Shown piece by piece: positions 36,805-44,724 of a stretch of DNA of 64,000 nucleotides (position 1 is its first letter; each line of letters begins with the position of its first letter). Where the stretch lies: the NCBI RefSeq assembly GCF_024753565.1, contig NZ_JANTPT010000001.1, forward strand, positions 964,513 to 1,028,512, given 5' to 3'. The stretch is from Mechercharimyces sp. CAU 1602 (GTDB taxonomy: Bacteria > Bacillota > Bacilli > Thermoactinomycetales > JANTPT01). A program made the translations under genes and the position numbers. A model generated the notes under the pieces. It was not told the DNA's origin. It was given only the letters and a program-made list of their open reading frames with translations, and did not search any database.

Positions 36805-36925
36805 GTGGTGAGTGGGATAGGCAAGCTTTTTTCTGCATAAGAATCATAATACAAGGATCCTCTCATATATTTATAGTGTTTGAAAGCTTCGCGCCGACAG
36901 GGTAGAGAATAAGGAGGCTGTAAAA

Positions 36926-38404
36926 ATGAAGAAAATAGATATTTTCACAGATATTGCGGAACGGACAGGAGGAGACATATATCTGGGTGTCGTCGGTGCG
37001 GTCCGCACAGGGAAGTCTACATTTATCAAGCGCTTTATGGAGCAAATGGTAATCCCTAATATTAGTAATGAAGCGGATCGGTCACGGGCAACGGATGAAC
37101 TTCCGCATAGTGGAGCGGGTAGAACCATTACGACGATTGAACCCAAGTTTGTTCCTAATCAAGCAGTCAACCTGGCAGTTAGTGAAGGATTAGATATCAA
37201 TGTACGGGTTGTAGATTGTGTAGGGTATGCCATAGCTGGCGCCAGGGGATACGAAGATGATCATGGTCCGCGGATGATTAATACCCCTTGGTTTGAGGAG
37301 CCTATTCCTTTCCAAGAGGCAGCTGAAGTGGGAACGCGTAAGGTGATTCAAGAGCATTCGACGATGGGGGTTGTGGTAACCACCGATGGCTCTATTACTG
37401 ATATCCCACGTGAATCTTATGAAGAGATTGAGGAGCGAATTGTAGGTGAGTTAAAAGAAGTAGGGAAACCATTTATTCTTCTATTAAATTCTACACAACC
37501 ATATAGTGAAGAAGCACAAGCGTTGCGGAATGAATTGGCGGAACGTTATGACATTCCAGTATTGGCAGTTAGCGTTGCGACGATGATGGAAGAGGATTTC
37601 CTCGCTGTTCTTAAAGAAGTTCTCTTTGAATTCCCTGTACATGAAGTAAATGTAAACCTGCCAAGCTGGGTAATGGTTCTCGACGATGAGCATTGGCTCA
37701 GAAATGAGTTTGAAGCTTCGGTTCACGATACGGTTAAAGATATACGCCGACTACGTGATGTAGATGAGATGGTGTATCACTTTGAAGATTACGAGTTTAT
37801 CGATCGAGCAGCGTTATCAGGGATGGATATGGGACACGGGATCGCAGAAATTGATCTATACGCTCCGGATGAGCTCTACGATGAGATTTTGACAGAGGTA
37901 GTTGGGGTAGAGATACGCGGGAAGGACCACTTACTTCAACTGATGCAAGAGTTTAGCAAAGCCAAGACAGAGTACGATAAGATAGCAGATGCTTTACAGA
38001 TGGTAAAGACGACAGGCTACGGTGTGGCTGCGCCTACATTGGAAGAGATGTCGCTCGATCAGCCTGAGTTGATTAAACAAGGGCCGAGGTTCGGTGTTCG
38101 TTTAAAAGCGACAGCACCTTCCATCCATATGATACAGGTGGATGTACAGTCGGAATTTGCACCCATTATTGGCTCTGAGAAGCAGAGTGAAGAATTAGTC
38201 AACTATTTGATGAGAGACTTTGAAGATAATCCTTTGCAAATTTGGGAGTCTGATATTTTCGGACGTTCTCTCCACTCGATCGTGCGGGAAGGTATTCAAG
38301 CGAAGATTGCTATGATGCCGGAAAACGCTCGCTTCAAATTGCAAGAAACTTTGGAGCGTATTATCAATGAAGGATCAGGGGGCCTTATCGCCATTATCTT
38401 ATAG
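36926..38404 (+). CDS. spoIVA: stage IV sporulation protein A
   Basis: A 492-residue ATPase that polymerises on the outer forespore surface and forms the basement layer to which the spore coat is anchored. The start MKKIDIFTDIAERTGGDIYL is characteristic. Walker A GAVRTGKSTFIKRFMEQMV lies at residues 24-42, and VRVVDCVGYAIAGARGYEDD follows. The C-terminal LERIINEGSGGLIAIIL matches the conserved tail needed for targeting (through SpoVM in Bacillus). Length equals that of B. subtilis SpoIVA (492). AAGGAGG precedes the ATG. This gene proves the organism belongs to an endospore-forming lineage. Confidence 0.98.
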   Translation: MKKIDIFTDIAERTGGDIYLGVVGAVRTGKSTFIKRFMEQMVIPNISNEADRSRATDELPHSGAGRTITTIEPKFVPNQAVNLAVSEGLDINVRVVDCVGYAIAGARGYEDDHGPRMINTPWFEEPIPFQEAAEVGTRKVIQEHSTMGVVVTTDGSITDIPRESYEEIEERIVGELKEVGKPFILLLNSTQPYSEEAQALRNELAERYDIPVLAVSVATMMEEDFLAVLKEVLFEFPVHEVNVNLPSWVMVLDDEHWLRNEFEASVHDTVKDIRRLRDVDEMVYHFEDYEFIDRAALSGMDMGHGIAEIDLYAPDELYDEILTEVVGVEIRGKDHLLQLMQEFSKAKTEYDKIADALQMVKTTGYGVAAPTLEEMSLDQPELIKQGPRFGVRLKATAPSIHMIQVDVQSEFAPIIGSEKQSEELVNYLMRDFEDNPLQIWESDIFGRSLHSIVREGIQAKIAMMPENARFKLQETLERIINEGSGGLIAIIL

Positions 38405-38429
38405 ATAGTAAAGGGACAGGTTTGTCCCA

Positions 38430-38470
38430 TATATGATATCGAAGCGCTCATTTAGGGTGCTTTTTTTGCT
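38430..38470 (+). terminator. probable terminator after spoIVA
   Basis: An imperfect AAGCGCT/AGGGTGCTT hairpin is followed by TTTTTTT at 38460-38467. Confidence 0.5.
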
Positions 38471-38487
38471 TTATTGCCTATAACTAC

Positions 38488-38516
38488 TTGAACTTGCCGT
38501 ACGTCTATATTACAAT
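38488..38516 (+). promoter_or_regulatory. sigma-A promoter for hbs
   Basis: TTGAAC (38488-38493) and TACAAT (38511-38516) are 17 bases apart, about 145 bases upstream of hbs, implying a long 5' untranslated leader. The 257 bases between spoIVA and hbs hold no gene. Confidence 0.65.
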
Positions 38517-38661
38517 GAACTGGCGAGATTGACCATATTCGCCTTCAAACAGCGGATTATATGGCAATCGCGACGAAAAAGCTGACTGGTAGGGATTGTT
38601 TCTCTATTGGTAGGGGAGCTATTACTCTCTGGCATTCCTTTATACTTGGGAGGTCAATAAC

Positions 38662-38937
38662 ATGAACAAAGCAGATTTAATTTCGCAAGTAGCTGAAAAG
38701 ACCGATATGACGAAGAAAGATGCTACTATGGCTGTCGACGCTGTTCTCGACGCTATTACGGATGCGCTTCGTGATGGTGATAAGGTTCAGCTGATCGGTT
38801 TCGGTAACTTTGAAGTTCGCGATCGTGCAGCACGTAAAGGTCGTAACCCACAAACGGGTGAAGAGATTGATATCGCTGCTAGCAAAGTACCAGCATTCCG
38901 TCCTGGTAAAGCACTAAAAGACGAAGTAAACGGTTAA
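38662..38937 (+). CDS. hbs: HU-family DNA-binding protein
   Basis: A 91-residue histone-like protein that bends and compacts DNA. It begins [20 protein letters not shown] and carries the HU signature [20 protein letters not shown] (about residues 46-65), which holds the DNA-grasping arm with its intercalating Pro. Length and sequence are standard for Bacillus HBsu. TTGGGAGGTC precedes the ATG. It lies between spoIVA and folE exactly as in B. subtilis. Confidence 0.98.
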   Translation: MNKADLISQVAEKTDMTKKDATMAVDAVLDAITDALRDGDKVQLIGFGNFEVRDRAARKGRNPQTGEEIDIAASKVPAFRPGKALKDEVNG

Positions 38938-38984
38938 TCTCGTTTGCCTCTTGGGTACATAGACGCATTGCTATAGACAATGCG

Positions 38985-39032
38985 GCCCATACAAAAAAGC
39001 CCCCGCAACAGCAGGGGCTTTTTTGTATGGGC
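38985..39032. terminator. strong terminator after hbs
   Basis: GCCCATACAAAAAAGCCCC pairs with GGGGCTTTTTTGTATGGGC around a short loop, over 20 bp in all. Confidence 0.93.
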
Positions 39033-39123
39033 TGAGAAAGAGGCACGAAGCTAGATACTTATGATATAATCGGGGACGTACAAGCAAAGAGTAAGTATAG
39101 GTGTTTAAGGATGGACCGATATC

Positions 39124-39702
39124 ATGGAGGCGACAACAATCATGGTGAATCACGACAAGATAGAGCAAGCAGTACGTATGATTTTAGAGGCAGTAGGCGA
39201 GGATCCTGATCGGGAAGGGTTGCTAGATACTCCTAAACGCGTTGCGCGTATGTATGAAGAGGTATTTGCTGGTTTGCATCAGGATCCAGAGGAACACTTT
39301 TCAGTCGTGTTTAGTGAAGATCATGAAGAGCTAGTGCTAGTAAAAGATATTCCGTTTTTTTCGATGTGCGAGCACCACTTAGTTCCTTTCTTTGGAAAAG
39401 CACACGTTGGGTATATTCCTAAAGGAGGACGCGTAACTGGCTTAAGTAAGCTGGCACGTGCCCTTGAAGCTGTGGTGCGCCGACCGCAATTGCAAGAACG
39501 TATTACAGCAGATGTAGCGGATGCGATTGCACGTAAAATCGAACCACACGGTGTAATTGTAGTAATTGAAGCAGAACACATGTGTATGACGATGCGCGGA
39601 GTAAAAAAACCTGGCTCTAAAACGGTTACGTCTGCAGTACGAGGAATCTTTGCTGAAGATGCTGCCGCACGAGCCGAAGCATTAAGTTTGATTCGCGATT
39701 AA
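39124..39702 (+). CDS. folE: GTP cyclohydrolase I
   Basis: A protein of about 190 residues opening the purine ring of GTP to dihydroneopterin triphosphate, the first step of folate synthesis (mtrA in B. subtilis). Zinc-site residues are in [22 protein letters not shown] and [32 protein letters not shown] and the [14 protein letters not shown] segment are also diagnostic. Two starts are possible: ATG 39124 behind AAGGATGG, or ATG 39142 behind GGAGG, the latter aligning better with Bacillus MtrA. The TRAP gene mtrB, normally next, is missing here. Confidence 0.95.
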   Translation: MEATTIMVNHDKIEQAVRMILEAVGEDPDREGLLDTPKRVARMYEEVFAGLHQDPEEHFSVVFSEDHEELVLVKDIPFFSMCEHHLVPFFGKAHVGYIPKGGRVTGLSKLARALEAVVRRPQLQERITADVADAIARKIEPHGVIVVIEAEHMCMTMRGVKKPGSKTVTSAVRGIFAEDAAARAEALSLIRD

Positions 39703-39728
39703 GAAGCTGTAAACACCGGTATCAAATC

Positions 39729-39757
39729 TTGACAGTGTCAATAAATGAAGGTATAAT
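39729..39757 (+). promoter_or_regulatory. consensus sigma-A promoter for tRNA-Pro
   Basis: TTGACA (39729-39734) and TATAAT (39752-39757) are separated by exactly 17 bases, a perfect consensus, 33 bases before the tRNA. Confidence 0.9.
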
Positions 39758-39790
39758 GGAATTTGTCTTCACTTGATACATATTTGATGC

Positions 39791-39867
39791 CGGGCTATGG
39801 CGCAGCTTGGTAGCGCGCTTGCATGGGGCGCAAGAGGTCGTCGGTTCAACTCCGGCTAGCCCGACCA
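39791..39867 (+). tRNA. tRNA-Pro (anticodon GGG)
   Basis: A 77-base tRNA. The acceptor stem CGGGCTA/TAGCCCG is perfect with discriminator A and an encoded CCA. The D arm contains CAGCTTGGTAGCGCG. The anticodon arm CTTGC-ATGGGGC-GCAAG gives anticodon GGG. The T arm is GTCGG-TTCAACT-CCGGC. The C1-G72 pair and A73 are tRNA-Pro identity features. It is a stand-alone unit with its own consensus promoter and terminator. Confidence 0.97.
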
Positions 39868-39915
39868 TATATAAATAAAGAGCTCTTCCTTTAGGAAGAG
39901 CTCTTTATTTATATA
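39868..39915. terminator. terminator after tRNA-Pro
   Basis: AAATAAAGAGCTCTTCCT pairs with AGGAAGAGCTCTTTATTT around a two-base centre. The perfect stem begins directly after the CCA. Confidence 0.92.
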
Positions 39916-39991
39916 TGGTGATTACGAAGAAAAGGCATGTTTTCCTGAAAGTTTCGATAAAATGGAGACAAGAAGAAAAGGAGGACAGCTT

Positions 39992-40474
39992 ATGAATCGT
40001 TTTCCTCGATGGATGGTGATGTCACTCTCCATAGCAATTGTATTAGCTCTCTTATTATCTTTGGTGCCAACGCTATGGACGTTTCCTCTCGACCAGGAGC
40101 GCCCAACCTTCTCTTTCTTGAGGGAAAGTGAAGAAATATCAGAAGAAAATCTCGTTGATTTTATAGTTAAGCAACATTGGACACTGCCTCTGCGCCATGT
40201 AGAATGGGATGATCAGGCTTTAACATTAGAGATAGAGATAGAGAAAAAGGTAGCAGGGGAAGGCGAGTACCACTCTCTGTTGGCAATCATTCAGAGTAGC
40301 TTTAAAAAGACAAACAATATCCAGATCGTGCAAATTCGTGTACACGCTGAAAATGATGAACCCTGGATGACCGTATTAGCTAATCGTAATGATCTGCAAA
40401 TGGAAAATAGAGATCACCTCCGTTCGAAACAATTGCTGGAAAAACAATTCGAGGTGAGATATACCAACCCTTGA
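39992..40474 (+). CDS. membrane-anchored protein of unknown function
   Basis: A 160-residue protein with an N-terminal membrane anchor (MVMSLSIAIVLALLLSLVPT, residues 8-27) and a soluble, probably extracytoplasmic remainder with alternating strands and helices (HVEWDDQALTLEIEIEKKVA, SLLAIIQSSFKKTNNIQIVQ). No family is recognised. AGGAGG supports ATG 39992. It occupies the place between folE and hepS where B. subtilis has mtrB, but shows no resemblance to TRAP (75 residues, no membrane segment). Confidence 0.75.
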   Translation: MNRFPRWMVMSLSIAIVLALLLSLVPTLWTFPLDQERPTFSFLRESEEISEENLVDFIVKQHWTLPLRHVEWDDQALTLEIEIEKKVAGEGEYHSLLAIIQSSFKKTNNIQIVQIRVHAENDEPWMTVLANRNDLQMENRDHLRSKQLLEKQFEVRYTNP

Positions 40475-40555
40475 GCCTGTAGAGCTCGCAGAATTGTGTT
40501 ATACTGACCTAAGAGAAATGTTTAGAGTGCGTTGCTTGTTGGGGGAGGGGCACAG

Positions 40556-41311
40556 ATGACATCCATAGATAAAGAACTGGGTGGAGTGCGATCGGTCCTG
40601 GCCGCAGATATTAGTCATCCGTATCTGGAGAAAAATATCGGGCAGATACAAATTCCTGATTTTTATACGGGACTGGTGTATGCGGCTGTGCAAAGTGGAT
40701 CACTCGCATCTGAGCGTGTAAACGCAGTCAGTTCTGCCATCATTTTATTACAGATGGGTTTAGACATTCATGATCATGTTTCTGTCGACGGCGAGGAAAC
40801 GTTGACCGGAATGCGAAAGAGACAATTAATGGTGTTAGCAGGTGACTATTTTAGTAGTCTTTTTTATCGTCGACTAGCAGAAGTAGGGGAAATTAGCTTG
40901 GTTGCTCTTATCTCTGAAGGGATTTGGCAGATGAATCAAGCAAAAGTAGATCTTTATACGAAAACAGAAGAAGCAGGATATAATGGATTATCGTCGAAGG
41001 AAAAGGTTAGCTATCTTACATCTATTCGTAGTAATATCTTAGTTAAAACCACACAATATTTTACGGGTACAGATAGAGGCACTTGGGAAGAGCTTATTCA
41101 TCACTTGATCTGGGCAGACTGTCTCTGTGAGGAACAGCAAAGGGGAGCAGCAGAGCTTCAGTTGATGAAAGAGGAAGCTGAGCTATCTATCAAGAAAGCA
41201 ATGTTTCTACTCGACCAGCTACAATCTGTGGATGTACGCTTTTTTTTACAGGAGCTGATTCAGCGGCGCTTTGGAGCGATGGCCCAGGAACCCGTTGGAC
41301 GAGAGGGATGA
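40556..41311 (+). CDS. hepS: heptaprenyl diphosphate synthase component I
   Basis: A 251-residue small subunit (HEPPP synthase subunit 1) that lacks the catalytic aspartate motifs and combines with HepT to make the C35 side chain of menaquinone-7. The segment MGLDIHDHVS near residue 80 and the helical make-up match HepS, which is poorly conserved in sequence. Assignment rests mainly on order (hepS-menG-hepT). GGGGGAGGGG precedes ATG 40556. The menG gene follows three bases after its stop. Confidence 0.88.
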   Translation: MTSIDKELGGVRSVLAADISHPYLEKNIGQIQIPDFYTGLVYAAVQSGSLASERVNAVSSAIILLQMGLDIHDHVSVDGEETLTGMRKRQLMVLAGDYFSSLFYRRLAEVGEISLVALISEGIWQMNQAKVDLYTKTEEAGYNGLSSKEKVSYLTSIRSNILVKTTQYFTGTDRGTWEELIHHLIWADCLCEEQQRGAAELQLMKEEAELSIKKAMFLLDQLQSVDVRFFLQELIQRRFGAMAQEPVGREG

Positions 41312-41314
41312 CCA

Positions 41315-42058
41315 ATGAAAAAAAGAGAGATGCAGCATGAGACGAAGAAAGAATTTGTACATGATGTTTTCCAGAGTATCGCACATAAATATGATCGTAT
41401 GAATTCGGTACTCAGTTTTCGAAGGCATAAAGTATGGCGTGCGAAAACGATGGAAAAGATGAATGTTCAACCAGGGGATACCGCATTGGATGTCTGCTGT
41501 GGAACGGGAGACTGGGCGATCGCTCTAGCGAAGGCTTCGCGCACTGGGGAAGTGATCGGTCTTGATTTTAGCGAAAATATGTTGGCAGTGGGTGTAACGA
41601 AGGTAGAGACAGAGGGGTTGGAGCAGCAATTACAACTGATCCACGGTGATGCGATGCACCTTCCTTTTCCTGATAACAGCTTTGATCATGCTACCATCGG
41701 TTTCGCTCTACGAAATGTACCTGATTTGCGCCAGGTTTTATCAGAAATGAAGCGGGTGGTCAAGCCAGGCGGGCAAGTGGTTTCATTAGAGTTATCGAAG
41801 CCTACTGTGACTTTATTTCGTTCTTTGTATTATTTTTACTTCCAGCGGGTACTTCCGCTGATTGGCAAAGTGGTTGCTAAACGATATGAGCAGTATCGTT
41901 GGCTACCTGAATCGCTACTCGATTTTCCGGATTATCGCCAGCTGGCTGATATTATGAAAGATGAAGTTGACTTGGAAATTGTCGATGTGACTCCGCTAAC
42001 GGGAGGCATTGCGGCGATCCATATAGGGCGAAAAAAAGGACAAACATGTAGTGAATAG
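41315..42058 (+). CDS. menG: demethylmenaquinone methyltransferase
   Basis: A 247-residue SAM-dependent methyltransferase carrying out the last step of menaquinone synthesis (also called ubiE/menH/gerCB). Motifs: VFQSIAHKYDRMNSVLSFRR at the N-terminus, SAM-binding ALDVCCGTGDWAIAL near residue 58, HATIGFALRNVPDLRQVLSE and the C-terminal VTPLTGGIAAIHIG. It lies between the two subunits of the prenyl synthase. Ribosome site is GAGAGGGATG in the end of hepS. Confidence 0.96.
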   Translation: MKKREMQHETKKEFVHDVFQSIAHKYDRMNSVLSFRRHKVWRAKTMEKMNVQPGDTALDVCCGTGDWAIALAKASRTGEVIGLDFSENMLAVGVTKVETEGLEQQLQLIHGDAMHLPFPDNSFDHATIGFALRNVPDLRQVLSEMKRVVKPGGQVVSLELSKPTVTLFRSLYYFYFQRVLPLIGKVVAKRYEQYRWLPESLLDFPDYRQLADIMKDEVDLEIVDVTPLTGGIAAIHIGRKKGQTCSE

Positions 42059-42075
42059 GAACGAGGATCAATCTT

Positions 42076-43068
42076 ATGTCGGCGATGGTGAATAGTATGA
42101 GGCTTGATGACATTTATCGTAGTTTGGAAGCGGACATTCGTGAGGTTGAGCGGGAATTGACAAGGGTGATTCAGACCGACCATCCTCTTTTAAATGAGTC
42201 CGCTAATCATTTGTTGGTCGCAGGCGGGAAACGGATGCGGCCTGTTTTTTCGTTGCTTGCAGGAAAGTTTGGTCGGTATGATTTAGCCAATTTGAAAAAA
42301 GTAGCGGTGCCACTGGAATTGATTCATATGGCTACGTTGGTACACGATGATGTGATTGATAATGCAGAGACGCGTAGAGGGCAGCCAACGGTAAAAACGA
42401 AATGGGATAATCGGATTGCTATGTATACGGGTGATTATATCTTAGGACAAGCACTCTCGTTAGCAGGAGAAGTAGAAGATCCACGAGTCCATCAAGTGGT
42501 CTCAAAGGCGGTAACAGAGATGTGTTTAGGAGAGATAGAGCAAATTCGGGATTTTTATCGCTGGGAGCAGACAACATCACGGTATTTACGGCGGATCAAA
42601 AGAAAAACTGCACTTTTGATCGCGGTTAGTTTTCATACGGGTGCGTTAGTAAGTGAAGTTCCAGCTGACTTGACTCGCCGCCTTCATCTCTTTGGTTATT
42701 ACATGGGGATGGCGTTTCAACTGACCGATGATGTTCTTGACTTTACGGGTGATGACCAATCACTAGGTAAACCTGCCGCTAGCGATCTACGTCAGGGGAA
42801 TATCACGTTACCAGTGATCTATGCCATTCACTGTGCCGATGGGCGAATACGAAATCCTGTGTTGCGCTATGTTCAAGGGGATCACAGTTTGTCTGCCATT
42901 GATGGGGCGATTGAGGCGGTGCGCAATTCTGGAGGTATCTCTTATACTAATCAGCTAGCTCAGCGTTATTTGGCAAAAGGTTTTGCTCTGTTGGAGAAAA
43001 TGCCTGCTTGCCATGCACGGGATCTATTAGAGCAATTGGCGCGATTTATAGAACAGCGTTCCTATTAA
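42076..43068 (+). CDS. hepT: heptaprenyl diphosphate synthase component II
   Basis: A 330-residue trans-prenyltransferase, the catalytic subunit of menaquinone side-chain synthesis. First aspartate-rich motif VHDDVIDNAETRRGQPT (about residues 94-110) and second motif FQLTDDVLDFTGDDQSLGKP (about 214-233) bind magnesium-diphosphate. LLVAGGKRMRPVFSLLAGKF precedes them. Chain length is set together with HepS, so C35 is inferred from family. It is followed after a 126-base gap by ndk. Confidence 0.95.
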   Translation: MSAMVNSMRLDDIYRSLEADIREVERELTRVIQTDHPLLNESANHLLVAGGKRMRPVFSLLAGKFGRYDLANLKKVAVPLELIHMATLVHDDVIDNAETRRGQPTVKTKWDNRIAMYTGDYILGQALSLAGEVEDPRVHQVVSKAVTEMCLGEIEQIRDFYRWEQTTSRYLRRIKRKTALLIAVSFHTGALVSEVPADLTRRLHLFGYYMGMAFQLTDDVLDFTGDDQSLGKPAASDLRQGNITLPVIYAIHCADGRIRNPVLRYVQGDHSLSAIDGAIEAVRNSGGISYTNQLAQRYLAKGFALLEKMPACHARDLLEQLARFIEQRSY

Positions 43069-43194
43069 TAGGTTTTTGTTTGCCTTCGCACCGTTTTTCT
43101 GATAAAATGCCCTTTGGTTACATAACGACCAATTAATAATGAAAAGAAAAGAGATCATCTATATAGATGAATCATGTCATGGAGGATGAGTGTA

Positions 43195-43641
43195 ATGGAA
43201 AAAACATTTTTAATGGTAAAGCCAGATGCTGTTCAGCGTGGTCTTATTGGTGAAATCGTAGCTCGTTTCGAGAAGAAAGGATTTAAACTCGTTGGTGCAA
43301 AATTGATGACGATTCCTGAAGAATTGGCGAAAGAGCACTATGGTGAGCATAAAGAGCGCCCTTTCTTTGGAGAATTGGTCAACTTTATCACTTCCGCACC
43401 CGTCTTTGCGATGGTGTGGGAAGGTGACGATGTGATTGCTACCGCACGTCAAATGATGGGTAAAACCAACCCCAAAGAAGCAGCGCCTGGTACAATTCGT
43501 GGGGACTTTGGGATTAGTGTTGGTATGAATATTATTCATGGTTCTGACTCGGCCACCAGTGCTGAGCGTGAAATCTCGTTGTTCTTTGATGAAAAGGAAC
43601 TAAATGTGTTTACGAAAACGATGGATGAGTGGATTTACTAA
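43195..43641 (+). CDS. ndk: nucleoside diphosphate kinase
   Basis: A 148-residue enzyme transferring the gamma-phosphate of ATP to other (deoxy)nucleoside diphosphates through a phosphohistidine. [20 protein letters not shown] opens the protein, and the active-site His lies in [33 protein letters not shown] supports ATG 43195 rather than the in-frame codons upstream. It is monocistronic with a clear terminator. Confidence 0.97.
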   Translation: MEKTFLMVKPDAVQRGLIGEIVARFEKKGFKLVGAKLMTIPEELAKEHYGEHKERPFFGELVNFITSAPVFAMVWEGDDVIATARQMMGKTNPKEAAPGTIRGDFGISVGMNIIHGSDSATSAEREISLFFDEKELNVFTKTMDEWIY

Positions 43642-43670
43642 GCGAAACTCGTCAAATCCTTTTATATGAG

Positions 43671-43710
43671 AAAAAGCCGATGATTCCTGGAGGAGTCATC
43701 GGCTTTTTTA
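43671..43710 (+). terminator. terminator after ndk
   Basis: AAAAAGCCGATGA pairs with TCATCGGCTTTTT around a loop of about 12 bases with partial pairing. Confidence 0.88.
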
Positions 43711-43736
43711 CATGTATTCTCATAATATGTAAACAA

Positions 43737-43751
43737 GTTTGCTACACAAAC
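43737..43751. repeat. GTTTG-N5-CAAAC motif, copy 1
   Basis: GTTTGCTACACAAAC, preceded by AAACAA. It lies 55 bases before the first fluoride channel gene and is one of four copies in the window, all intergenic. Confidence 0.6.
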
Positions 43752-43805
43752 TAATAAAATAGATGAGGTAAATTGCGGCATGCAGTTTAAGATCAGGAGG
43801 TAAAA

Positions 43806-44195
43806 ATGAAAATCATGTGGAGTGTGGGGATTGGAGGAATGGTGGGCGCTACTTTACGTTATTTGTTATCGTTAGGTATTGCTCAGGTAGGTGTCTCTTT
43901 TCCGCTGGCGACACTAGTGACAAATTGGCTAGGGTGCTTTCTACTCGCTTGGTTTATTGTGTGGACTAACCAATATCTTAAGCTGGCGTTGGAGCTGAGA
44001 GTAGGGATTGGAACAGGGCTTATCGGTTCATTTACCACGATGTCTACATTTAGTGTGGAAATGGTGCAGCTATTTCAGCAGGGGGACGTATTGGTTGTAT
44101 GTTTTTATGGTTTCCTCAGTCTTAGTGGTGGTCTGTTGCTCGTCCTGGTGGGATTTAAGCTCGGGAGTACGAAAAAGAAAAGAGAGGAGATATGA
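43806..44195 (+). CDS. crcB: fluoride channel subunit FluC/CrcB (first of pair)
   Basis: A 129-residue, four-helix membrane protein exporting fluoride. Family landmarks: GGMVGATLRYLLS near the N-terminus, TNWLGCFLLAW (with the pore Asn) and GSFTTMSTFSVEMVQL with the Phe box. FluC works as an antiparallel dimer; when two genes are adjacent, as here, they often make the two differently oriented subunits of a heterodimer. Its stop overlaps the start of the second gene (ATGA). No fluoride riboswitch was found upstream. Confidence 0.93.
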   Translation: MKIMWSVGIGGMVGATLRYLLSLGIAQVGVSFPLATLVTNWLGCFLLAWFIVWTNQYLKLALELRVGIGTGLIGSFTTMSTFSVEMVQLFQQGDVLVVCFYGFLSLSGGLLLVLVGFKLGSTKKKREEI

Positions 44196-44542
44196 TGAAG
44201 ATTGTATTGGTTGCTTTAGGAGGGTTTGGGGGTGCTCTCTTGCGATGGTGGATGAGCCGCTTTTTTAACGATTTTTCTTCTACAAGTCCATTTCCGTTGG
44301 GAACACTACTTGTCAATGTGCTTGGTTCGTTTCTATTGGGATATTTGTATGAAATATTCGGATCTGATGAGATGTATTTGTTAGTCGGAGTAGGTTTTCT
44401 TGGCTCATTCACAACATTTTCAACCTTTCAGTTGGAAACAGTCTATTTATGGCGGGATAGAAAGTGGACGCTCTCTATTTTATATTTCATCTTGACCTAT
44501 GTTTTGAGCATCTGTGCAGCTTGGGTGGGATATCTGCTTTAG
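44192..44542 (+). CDS. crcB: fluoride channel subunit FluC/CrcB (second of pair)
   Basis: A 116-residue protein of the same family, with GGFGGALLRWWMSR, LLVNVLGSFLLGYLYE and GFLGSFTTFSTFQLE. It differs from the first copy in loop charge, as expected of partners that insert in opposite orientation. AGAGAGGAGAT is the ribosome site; translation is coupled to the first gene by a four-base overlap. Confidence 0.93.
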   Translation: MMKIVLVALGGFGGALLRWWMSRFFNDFSSTSPFPLGTLLVNVLGSFLLGYLYEIFGSDEMYLLVGVGFLGSFTTFSTFQLETVYLWRDRKWTLSILYFILTYVLSICAAWVGYLL

Positions 44543-44622
44543 AGATAAGGGGATCACCTGTATTCTCTAAATACTTATTGACAAGGTATCGCCTCCATGG
44601 TTTAATGGGTTTAGAATTTATT

Positions 44623-44636
44623 TTGCACTTATGCAA
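44623..44636. promoter_or_regulatory. candidate metal-repressor operator upstream of the manganese transporter
   Basis: TTGCA-CTTA-TGCAA is an inverted repeat about 90 bases before mntA. A second palindrome, AAATGATCATTT (44675-44686), lies closer. Either could bind an MntR/DtxR- or Fur-type regulator, but neither is a close match to the B. subtilis MntR box as I recall it. Confidence 0.4.
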
Positions 44637-44724
44637 CTTATATGTGCTTTGCAAATAAAATTTGTTATAGTCATAAATGATCATTTGTGCATGGCTATTT
44701 GAAACAAGGGAGAGAAAGAGAATA

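Noticed and set aside
36597-36866. Leftward 89-residue frame upstream of spoIVA
   Set aside because: No ribosome site, runs across the rightward terminator, and its composition is not protein-like.
38500-38660. Structured leader before hbs considered as a riboswitch
   Set aside because: No match to a known riboswitch and no clear terminator; it is treated as a long untranslated leader.
43712-43805. Fluoride riboswitch upstream of the crcB pair
   Set aside because: Looked for the conserved GGNGATGG and CTGATG-type segments and pseudoknot pairing; not found.
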